DNA of 64,000 bases, from positions 1 through 64,000 of the forward strand of contig CAMAVB010000002.1 of assembly GCA_945861465.1 (NCBI GenBank), read 5' to 3'. A program made the translations under genes and the position numbers. The notes beneath the pieces were generated by a model that searched no databases, was not told where the DNA came from, and saw nothing but the letters and a program-made list of their open reading frames with translations. Of this stretch, positions 57,342 through 64,000 are shown piece after piece (the stretch's first letter is position 1; each line of letters starts with the position of its first letter). The DNA is from Candidatus Kuenenia stuttgartensis. Lineage in GTDB: Bacteria > Planctomycetota > Planctomycetia > Planctomycetales > Planctomycetaceae.

Positions 57342-60320
57342 CTATCGATTGATGCCGACGTAGAAGCTGAAGATACGTTCGTCGTCTTCGTCTTCGGCAA
57401 GCACGGGGAAGGCGAAGTCGAACGCGAGCGGGACGGGGCCCATCGCGGGAATGACGATGCGAAGCCCGAAACCCACGCTGGTTCGAAACTTATTGAGCGA
57501 GACACTTTCATCGACCGTCCCGAAGTCTGAAAAACCCACAACGCTGATCATGTCGTCTGCCGTGACTGGCATTCGGTATTCCACAGTGCCGAGAGCCTGA
57601 AACGTACCACCGGTGGTGAACCCGCTTTCGCGTGGGGTCACACCACGATAGGAAAAACCGCGGAACGACTGGAATCCCCCTGCAAAGTAGCGTTCAAACG
57701 TGGGCGTGTCATTGCCGCTGACGCCGATGTTCCCGGCTAACGTCAGGACATGGCGTCCGGTTCCGTCGGGTCGATTATACATCGTAAAGTACTGCCGCGC
57801 ATCTGCTTCGACCTTCGGGAATGTGAAGTCGCCGAACGCCTGCTCGTAACCGCCGTCAAGGTAATGACCTTCCGTCGGCATCATTGAAGAATCTCGCGTG
57901 TCGTGCGTCACAGACGCCCGCAGAGTGGACAGGAAATTGCTTCCAATATAAGGCAAAACGCTGGCGGGCGTCGGAGTCTGCGGGTTGCGCATCTCGACTT
58001 GTTCTAGACGTGCTGCCAATGAGCCCGACCATTCCGGCGTGAACTGTTTTCCAAGGGAAATACGACCGCCGTATCGATCTTCAGTCCAGTCCGGATAAAA
58101 GCGATTGAAGTAGAAGCCACTCACACCGAAGCTGTAATCCGTATACAAAAAATACGGATCCGTCCAGCTGACGGCATACCGACTGACCTGATTACCAGGT
58201 GCGGCTTCCAGACGAAATCGCTGTCCGCCACCACGCCAGGCTCGACCTTCGATGATGTCGGAGAGGGTTGTTGGCGGACGGAGGATGTCGAAGTTCGATT
58301 CGTCCCACACAAACGATCCGACCAAACCGGAGTTGCTGTTAACACCGGCACCAAACATCAGCCGTCCCGTGCGACCTTCAGTCGCGTTCACATTGATGTC
58401 CAGCCATCCTGGCTCGATTTTGCGGAATTGGCCATCGTACGGGCCCCCGTCGATTTTCGGGTCCGTCTGGTCGAGACTCTGGGCACGCACGACTGGTTCT
58501 GCTGCACCGAAATCCTGCGATGTCTCGAATGCAACAGGCTCAAAAGAAAAGAGTCGCGACGGCGTGACCGTACGAAATCCCATCAGGTCCGATTCATAGA
58601 CGGGATGGGCCACGTCATGATTTAACTCTGCCGGTGGGGTGGCCAGTGGCTCAACTTCACGTTGATAACGCGGTCGAGTTGGCTTGGTTTGTCGTTTTTC
58701 CGCGTCATCTGACTCCGCACCTGTGTCACGGTCACTTACCGTATCGGTTTCACCTTGGCGAGTCGATCGCCGACGACCGCTCTTGATAATTTTTGGATTT
58801 GCCAGATCACCCGGCTGCATCTGCAATCGTTCATACAGCGGTCGAACCGGTTCACTGGCATTCGCCGTGTCGGTTTCGTCTCGGCGAGTCAGCCAGTGAT
58901 AATCTTCGTCCGCACTCTGCGACGCAGATCGTTGGGCGGCGACTGAGAATTCCTGAGTCCAGTCATCGGGACCCGACGGAGGTCCCTGAGCGCGATACGT
59001 TCTCGAATCGCCCGAGAATCCGGACTGGCCTGGCTCGACAGGTTCAAACTGGAACCCGATACCAGCTTCAAACAACTGACTTCCGTTGAGTCGCGACTGT
59101 CCACGCCTGATGATTCTTGGGTCTGCCAGATCGCCCGGTTGAATCTGGAGACGGTCTAACGCAACCGTTTGCTTCGTATGGGGATGATCGCCATCGTATT
59201 TGATGTTGATGTCGCGAACGTAGCGCGGTCGGTCTTCGTCAATTTCAAAGACCAGATCAACAATTCCAGGCTGTTCAGTAAAGTGCGGAACAGGGGTCAC
59301 TGTTGCAAAAAAGTGACCCTTCTCACCGTAATACCCAAGCATCCGGCGGACATCCTTTGCCAGGGGATACGCGCTGTAATAGTCGCCATTATTCAGTTTC
59401 GATTCGGACCTCAGGCGATTCGTCGCGATTGTGGCATTCCCCTCATAGCGAATTTCACGAACCTTGTATTGCTTTCCTTCAGTGACAACAAAGTGCAGAT
59501 TGACATCAGAACGGTCCTTTGAAAACAAAGGTGTACCCGTGACTTCCACGTCAAAAAAGCCCACATTACGGTAGTACTGTTTCAGAGCCTCAACGTCTGC
59601 CGGAATGGTGTCAGGATTATAGATTCCGCCAAAAATCAGGAAGGCTTCCTTGCTGATCAGATTCTTTCTCAGATCTCCATTCGACCAGAAACTGTTGCCT
59701 TCGAATGTTCTTTGTTTGACCTGAACCTTAGGGCCTTCCTCGATCTCGAAAATGACGTCGCGATCGCCGGAGCTGTCACCTTCGATCAGTGTGACTTTAA
59801 CAAAGTAGTACCCCTTGTCCTTATATTCCTGTTCAATTCGATGGACGGCTTCGTTATTCGCGCGGGCATCGAACGGACTGCCCGCCTTCAAGCCAGTCCA
59901 TGCCTTCAGATGCTTGACCTTGACCTTCTTGTTGCCGCGGAATTCCACGCGTTGCACAATTGGTTTTTCGTGAACCGTATAGACCAGAATCAACCCATCC
60001 GGCGTATCGTCGATTCGTTCGTTAACGTTGAAAAACCAGCGAGTCGACATCAATGATCGTTTGTCTTCGAGCATCAGTTGTTCGGAAATTGGTCGCTGCG
60101 GCTGGGCCTGAATTTTCTGCAGAATGACCGACTCCGGAATTGTCTGATTGCCTTCGATGCGAACATCCGCGATCGTCACTTCACCTTCCTGTTGAGCGTA
60201 GATCATCCCCGGCTGAGACACCAACGCGGCGGTGATCGCAGCAATCAACAGAATGCACGAATTCAGCCACAATTGTGGATGGCGTCGGATTCGCCGAATC
60301 TGAGCGTGCGAACTTGGCAT
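57342..60320 (-). CDS. bamA: Outer membrane assembly protein BamA (Omp85 family) with inserted linker
   Basis: A 992-residue Omp85 protein that inserts beta-barrels into the outer membrane. Signal region residues 1-42. POTRA domains run from about 46 to 360 (VTIADVRIEGNQTIPESVIL, IVQRVEFRGNKKVKVKHLKA, VQVKQRTFEGNSFWSNGDLR, YKVREIRYEGNATIATNRLR), with the last one starting near 365 (PRYVRDINIKYDGDHPHTKQ). The barrel spans about 645-992 (LMFGAGVNSNSGLVGSFVWD, ... GGFQSFRGFSYRGVTPRESG with the conserved RGF-loop, ending IFSFYVGINR). Between them is an unusual 220-residue polar insert that contains a copy of the POTRA-5 segment (see findings). Usual BamA proteins are about 800 residues. No companion bam genes are adjacent; a BamD-like gene is at 46672. 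Confidence 0.92.
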   Translation of the reverse strand: MPSSHAQIRRIRRHPQLWLNSCILLIAAITAALVSQPGMIYAQQEGEVTIADVRIEGNQTIPESVILQKIQAQPQRPISEQLMLEDKRSLMSTRWFFNVNERIDDTPDGLILVYTVHEKPIVQRVEFRGNKKVKVKHLKAWTGLKAGSPFDARANNEAVHRIEQEYKDKGYYFVKVTLIEGDSSGDRDVIFEIEEGPKVQVKQRTFEGNSFWSNGDLRKNLISKEAFLIFGGIYNPDTIPADVEALKQYYRNVGFFDVEVTGTPLFSKDRSDVNLHFVVTEGKQYKVREIRYEGNATIATNRLRSESKLNNGDYYSAYPLAKDVRRMLGYYGEKGHFFATVTPVPHFTEQPGIVDLVFEIDEDRPRYVRDINIKYDGDHPHTKQTVALDRLQIQPGDLADPRIIRRGQSRLNGSQLFEAGIGFQFEPVEPGQSGFSGDSRTYRAQGPPSGPDDWTQEFSVAAQRSASQSADEDYHWLTRRDETDTANASEPVRPLYERLQMQPGDLANPKIIKSGRRRSTRQGETDTVSDRDTGAESDDAEKRQTKPTRPRYQREVEPLATPPAELNHDVAHPVYESDLMGFRTVTPSRLFSFEPVAFETSQDFGAAEPVVRAQSLDQTDPKIDGGPYDGQFRKIEPGWLDINVNATEGRTGRLMFGAGVNSNSGLVGSFVWDESNFDILRPPTTLSDIIEGRAWRGGGQRFRLEAAPGNQVSRYAVSWTDPYFLYTDYSFGVSGFYFNRFYPDWTEDRYGGRISLGKQFTPEWSGSLAARLEQVEMRNPQTPTPASVLPYIGSNFLSTLRASVTHDTRDSSMMPTEGHYLDGGYEQAFGDFTFPKVEADARQYFTMYNRPDGTGRHVLTLAGNIGVSGNDTPTFERYFAGGFQSFRGFSYRGVTPRESGFTTGGTFQALGTVEYRMPVTADDMISVVGFSDFGTVDESVSLNKFRTSVGFGLRIVIPAMGPVPLAFDFAFPVLAEDEDDERIFSFYVGINR

Positions 60321-60540
60321 GTTCGGGCCTATGAATTGGGAAAAGACTGAGCGGTCTCAGTCCAACAACGGAAGGGAATTTGTCAGAAATGACAGGAATC
60401 AGCGGATTGACTTGAGACTGGCGATGAGAGGAGAAGCTGTAGCATTGCAGAATTGTGCGTTATGACTCAAGACGAATGTCGAGAGAAAATTGCTGAACAA
60501 TTGCCGAGCTTTGTCACGCCAACGAATTGGCCTTGATTCT

Positions 60541-60613
60541 GTAGGCCGGACCAAGCGGAGCCGCGTTCCGGCAGGTCGGCCCCTTGCCGGACCTGCGCTT
60601 GTTCCGGCCTGCC
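60541..60613. repeat. GTAGGCCGGACC inverted repeat (copy)
   Basis: GTAGGCCGGACCAAGCG (60541-60557) matches 30086-30102 exactly and is inverted near the other end as CGCTTGTTCCGGCCTGCC (60596-60613). CCGGCAGGTC also pairs with GACCTGC-type sequence inside. It lies upstream of bamA and of the SLBB-like gene. Confidence 0.75.
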
Positions 60614-60628
60614 ACAAAATCAAGTCCT

Positions 60629-60744
60629 TAGGCGAGCGGCGGATAAGTTCTTACCGTACAGCGGACTTCCAAGTCCGCCGAAACAAACGACGGACAAGGA
60701 TGTCCGTCGTACAGCAGGTAAATTCTGATCTTCCGCTCGCCTTA
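60629..60744. repeat. Terminal-inverted-repeat element, family A (copy 2)
   Basis: TTAGGCGAGCGGCGGA (from 60629) is inverted at the other end (CTTCCGCTCGCCTTA, to 60744). Inside are CGGACTTCCAAGTCCGCCG and ACGACGGACAAGGATGTCCG hairpins, the same plan as 14544-14671. No gene is seen elsewhere in 60321-60947 apart from repeats. Confidence 0.85.
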
Positions 60745-60947
60745 CAAACCGCTGGCATTCTGGGTGGTCTGGGAGGGAGTTGTGCGTGGCGCGGAAAAAA
60801 TGATCCTTCGCCATTCGAATGCCGATTCAGAAGAAACCGCAGGATCGGCGTTCACGGAAGAAATGCACAGATCAAGCCAGTGAGACAGCAGCGTCTCAGG
60901 TCTTGACGGACTACATTCTCGATAGAAAAGACGACGGGGTTCAAGCC

Positions 60948-62309
60948 ATGGAACGGCTCAGATCCGTATATCTGCTGGCGTTTTTGGCGCTGGCAGCGGT
61001 CCCCGCAGCAGGGCAGCAGCCCGCGCCACCCGACCCGAACGCACCGACATTCGCGGTCGTTGGTGATATCGAGAATTGCAGGACATATCCGATTCCGACT
61101 GGTTCGACGCTGACTGTCCGACAGGCGGTGCTGAATGCCGGTCTGGTATCCGAGTTCGTCAATGTCATGCTCATTCGTTCGGCACAGGACGTCCCTCAAC
61201 GGACTCAATTCGTCTCAGCAACATCCAGCGACAACGGTGAACGTGTTGGGAATGGCGACGTGCTGGTTGTGCAGTCGATGTCGCCGCTGACCGCTGCCGT
61301 CAGGAAAAACGCCGCACTTCGATCGGACCTCGGTGTCGCTTTCGTGAGTCTGGAACAGGACGGGATTGTGATCGGCGATGTCCTGCAGGCCACACAGACT
61401 CTCCCGCCTGCAGACGGGCAACTCAAAGTGATTTGCCGGTTTTCGGAGCAAACACCGATCGCGAAAGCAGAACTCTATCATTCAGTTGCACACGGCGATG
61501 TGATTTCAATTTCACGGAGCGATCGCGCAGTGCTCACGGGCTTCGGCAACAAGTCGCCTACTGTTTCGGAACGGAAGAGCAGTGGCCCCAAAGTGGCACG
61601 GGACCCATTTATACCAATGACATTGCCAGCGAGCAATCACTCGTTCGCCAGCAGTCCATCCATGTTTCAGTCACTTCAGTTGCCAGAATCACCTGAGCCA
61701 TTGATGGTTCTTCCGGTGCCGGACGGCGATTCGGCGAAAGCAGACGCAGCTGTGCCTGACCATGCCGAGGAGGCTCCTGCCGTCCGGGTTTCTGCACTGT
61801 CCATCAGTCAGGCTGAGGACGTCGGGGACTCTAGCGCCGTGGACAGCAAGATACGTTTTGCTGCCGAATCCATGGACGTCGCTCCGACCGCACCATCAGA
61901 AATACAAATCGGGGAGGTCGCAAATCGAGCAGCGACCGCGTTCAATTTATGGAATCTGATTTTCATCGGCGGGCTGCTGTTGGCAGGAACACTGATTCTG
62001 GCGGGAACAGTGAAGCCCGAATCTGAAGACGATGCGACATCCAGTAAAACGGCCGGCATTCAGAAAGCGTCTGATGGCAGACATGTTGGTGCGCCGCCAG
62101 CCTCGCACGGAAAGTGGACTGAGTCGCCGGGTCCGCACGGAAAGTGGACTGAGTCGCCGGGTCCGCTGAGTGTTGCCATGCCGGTTTCGCGAACTGCTGC
62201 AACGCTGACAAAGATTGAACCGGCGGTCACACACACGCCGCCGGTTGCCGATTCATCGGGCAGCCTTGATCGAGCCCTGCATTTATTGCAGCACCGGACA
62301 GATTTATGA
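60948..62309 (+). CDS. Exported protein with SLBB-like domain and C-terminal membrane segment
   Basis: A 453-residue exported protein. The ATG at 60948 opens a signal peptide (MERLRSVYLLAFLALAAVPA) and is preferred over the open frame from 60819. Residues about 30-90 resemble a soluble-ligand-binding beta-grasp (SLBB) domain: FAVVGDIENCRTYPIPTGST, TVRQAVLNAGLV. A second similar unit follows at about 130-200. After a polar linker a membrane segment (WNLIFIGGLLLAGTLILAG) near residue 345 is followed by a tail containing a perfect duplicated decapeptide HGKWTESPGP (30-bp repeat at 62107-62166). The role is unknown; SLBB domains occur in polysaccharide export proteins, so surface attachment or export is possible. 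Confidence 0.6.
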   Translation: MERLRSVYLLAFLALAAVPAAGQQPAPPDPNAPTFAVVGDIENCRTYPIPTGSTLTVRQAVLNAGLVSEFVNVMLIRSAQDVPQRTQFVSATSSDNGERVGNGDVLVVQSMSPLTAAVRKNAALRSDLGVAFVSLEQDGIVIGDVLQATQTLPPADGQLKVICRFSEQTPIAKAELYHSVAHGDVISISRSDRAVLTGFGNKSPTVSERKSSGPKVARDPFIPMTLPASNHSFASSPSMFQSLQLPESPEPLMVLPVPDGDSAKADAAVPDHAEEAPAVRVSALSISQAEDVGDSSAVDSKIRFAAESMDVAPTAPSEIQIGEVANRAATAFNLWNLIFIGGLLLAGTLILAGTVKPESEDDATSSKTAGIQKASDGRHVGAPPASHGKWTESPGPHGKWTESPGPLSVAMPVSRTAATLTKIEPAVTHTPPVADSSGSLDRALHLLQHRTDL

Positions 62310-62649
62310 TGTGCGCGATCGACTTTGACTGCTGCCGGATTCGTTCCGTATTTCGCAACCCGCAGACGACCGACCGCTTGACCATGTTTTCAGCACGCTG
62401 GAATATACGCTGCTTTCGAAATCGAAACAGACTCGGATGACGCTCGAAGCCCGGACAGTTCCGCGTTCACACCGATTCAGCCCTGGCTGACGCTTCGCGT
62501 TCGTGGCATTTTTGACCGCGCCGGGGATAATTTCGTGGAAAATCCAAAAGGGCAGCGTTGTCATTCCTCGAACCTTGAATCATTGGTGGTTATAGTTCCC
62601 AAGTGTTGACTGATTTTGATTTCTTGACTCTCCGATTTGATGGCGTTCC
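62310..62649. other. Gene-free stretch before sucC
   Basis: No supported coding sequence. The 340 bp should contain the sucCD promoter; no boxes are clear enough to report. Confidence 0.4.
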
Positions 62650-63837
62650 ATGAAAATCCATGAATATCAGGCCAAACAGCTGTTTCGCGCTGCGGGCGTC
62701 GCGGTGCCGCAGGGGATTGTGGCGAAAACGGCAGACGAAGCCGGGCAGGCTTTTGCTACTCTCGGCGGACCAATTGCCGTCGTCAAGTCGCAAATCCATG
62801 CTGGCGGGCGAGGCAAAGGGACGTTCAAAGAATTGCCCGCACAGCGTGGAGTTGTGCTCGTGAAGTCTGCGGCGGAAGCGGCTGAAAATGCGAAACGGAT
62901 GCTCGGGCAGACGCTTGTCACAATTCAAACAGGCGAAGAAGGTAAAGTCGTCAATACGCTGTTCGTCGAGCAGGGTGTGAAGATTGCTCGCGAACTGTAC
63001 CTTGGCATCGTCGTCGATCGTGAAGTCGGCGGGCCAGTGCTTATCATGTCTTCTGAAGGCGGCATGGAGATCGAAGAAGTTGCGAAGCACTCCCCGGAAA
63101 AAATTCTGTCCGAGCCATTCGATGCCGTCGCCGGGCTGTATCCTTACCAGGCACGCAAGCTGGCGTATGCTCTGGGTCTGGACGCCACCGCTGTTCGCAG
63201 TGCCGAAAAATTCCTGCCGCAGATTTGTCGCTTCTTTGTGAATTATGACTGCAGCATGGTCGAGATCAATCCGCTCATCATCACGGAAGACAGTCAGATG
63301 ATGGCGCTCGACGGCAAAGTCACGTTTGATGACAACGCTCTGTTCCGGCACAAAGACGTGGTGGCCCTGCGAGATCTGTCAGAAGAGGATCCGTCAGAAG
63401 TGAAAGCTGCTGACACGGGCCTGAGCTACGTCAAGCTGAACGGCAACATTGGATGTCTTGTCAACGGGGCAGGGCTCGCGATGAGCACCATGGACCTGAT
63501 TAAAATACACGGCGGCGAGCCGGCGAATTTTCTGGACGTCGGGGGCGGAGCGAACGAACAACAGGTCACGGAAGCGTTTCGTATCATTCTGGCAGACAAG
63601 AATGTTAAGGCCGTGCTGGTCAACATCTTCGGCGGAATCATGAAATGCGACGTCATCGTTTCGGCATTGCTGAATGCGTACGAAAAAGTGGGTTTCAACG
63701 TGCCACTGGTCGTGCGGCTGGAAGGGACGAACGTCGAGAAAGCCCGCGAAATGCTGAAGGCCAGTGGTCGTCCCATCATTAGTGCCAGTGACCTGACAGA
63801 TGCAGCTCAGAAGGTTGTAAAATCCCTGGGTATCTAG
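62650..63837 (+). CDS. sucC: Succinyl-CoA synthetase (ADP-forming) beta subunit
   Basis: A 395-residue subunit of the citric-acid-cycle enzyme that converts succinyl-CoA to succinate with substrate-level phosphorylation. The N-terminal [20 protein letters not shown] and the ATP-grasp segment [20 protein letters not shown] are typical, with [20 protein letters not shown] as the metal/nucleotide region. The C-terminal CoA-ligase half has [34 protein letters not shown] and [11 protein letters not shown] (catalytic loop). It precedes sucD by 52 bp containing a TCAAAT-type palindrome. Confidence 0.97.
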   Translation: MKIHEYQAKQLFRAAGVAVPQGIVAKTADEAGQAFATLGGPIAVVKSQIHAGGRGKGTFKELPAQRGVVLVKSAAEAAENAKRMLGQTLVTIQTGEEGKVVNTLFVEQGVKIARELYLGIVVDREVGGPVLIMSSEGGMEIEEVAKHSPEKILSEPFDAVAGLYPYQARKLAYALGLDATAVRSAEKFLPQICRFFVNYDCSMVEINPLIITEDSQMMALDGKVTFDDNALFRHKDVVALRDLSEEDPSEVKAADTGLSYVKLNGNIGCLVNGAGLAMSTMDLIKIHGGEPANFLDVGGGANEQQVTEAFRIILADKNVKAVLVNIFGGIMKCDVIVSALLNAYEKVGFNVPLVVRLEGTNVEKAREMLKASGRPIISASDLTDAAQKVVKSLGI

Positions 63838-63854
63838 GCGTTGACAGTGTATTT

Positions 63855-63876
63855 CAAATTTCAGATCTCAAATTTG
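63855..63876. repeat. Short AT-rich palindrome between sucC and sucD
   Basis: CAAATTT (63855-63861) is inverted at 63870-63876 around CAGATCTC. The sequence matches the heptamer tandem inside the element at 57169-57280, suggesting a related dispersed repeat. Confidence 0.6.
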
Positions 63877-63889
63877 TGAAAACAAACTG

Positions 63890-64000
63890 ATGAGTATTCT
63901 TGTTTCCAGATCAACGCGCGTGATCACTCAGGGCATCACCGGGACTTCAGGACTTTTCCATAGCCAGCAATGCCGTGCCTACGCAGCGGAATGTCAGCCG
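63890..64000 (+). CDS. sucD: Succinyl-CoA synthetase alpha subunit (partial, runs off the window)
   Basis: The frame from ATG 63890 to the window end reads [20 protein letters not shown] then [17 protein letters not shown], which is the start of SucD (typical [30 protein letters not shown]). The alpha subunit carries the CoA-binding Rossmann fold and, later in the protein, the phosphorylated His. It follows sucC by 52 bp, as in other bacteria. Only 37 codons are visible. Confidence 0.93.
   Translation, partial: MSILVSRSTRVITQGITGTSGLFHSQQCRAYAAECQP

Noticed and set aside
60490..60906. 138-codon plus-strand frame before the SLBB-like gene
   Set aside because: It runs through two dispersed repeats and has no family resemblance.

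Overview
The window looks like a planctomycete chromosome (Planctomycetaceae or a close relative). The evidence is family content: a FAD-free set of exported sulfatase, PhoD-like phosphatase, Tat-exported Gfo/Idh/MocA oxidoreductase, a PEP-CTERM protein, a DUF1585 remnant of the planctomycete cytochrome family, a metzincin-type protease with the planctomycete 'LExLExR' N-terminal segment, and GldF/GldG-type ABC genes with a DUF4340 partner. Outer-membrane biogenesis genes (BamA, a BamD-like lipoprotein, an LptE-like lipoprotein) show a two-membrane envelope. No database search was run; all family names come from motifs read by eye.

Layout. 0-8.6 kb: a 12-bp minisatellite fused to a broken RAYT-like transposase, a truncated PhoD fragment, then an export-oriented run on the plus strand (PhoD-like phosphatase, arylsulfatase, DUF3863-like protein, Tat-exported oxidoreductase) and a decayed DUF1585 fragment. 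8.6-14.5 kb: a minus-strand three-gene ABC operon (ATPase, GldF-GldG fusion, DUF4340). 15.2-17.5 kb: glycosylasparaginase and N-acetylglucosamine-6-phosphate deacetylase, which can act in one glycan-Asn degradation route. 18-18.6 kb: type II toxin-antitoxin pair. 19-28 kb: PEP-CTERM protein, Calx-beta metalloprotease, FtsQ-like protein, and an ABC ATPase with a large membrane partner. 28-32 kb: two half-transporters that together make a heterodimeric ABC exporter with one degenerate ATP site. 32-37.8 kb: amidohydrolase/formamidase pair, FAH-family protein, thioredoxin-YHS protein, MFS transporter. 37.8-38.9 kb: mobile-element graveyard with a serine recombinase remnant. 38.9-42.2 kb: S9 peptidase and polyprenol-kinase-like membrane protein. 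42.4-50.4 kb: housekeeping block (tRNA-Gly, trigger factor, two clpP genes, recO, BamD-like, LptE-like, AhpD-like, L24, small membrane protein).

50.7-57.1 kb holds the most unusual locus: two overlapping genes for very large proteins. The first carries a degenerate von Willebrand A domain, a probable beta-propeller and an embedded ribosomal L7/L12 C-terminal-like domain. The second has a helical-repeat middle and a probable beta-propeller C-terminus. This matches the general architecture of MoxR-vWA-beta-propeller ternary systems, but no MoxR ATPase lies in the window. A 78-bp palindromic repeat has been absorbed in frame into the second gene. 57.3-64 kb: BamA with an unusual inserted, internally duplicated linker, an SLBB-like exported protein, sucC and the start of sucD.

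Intergenic space is rich in short palindromic dispersed repeats. At least five families have two or more copies in this window.
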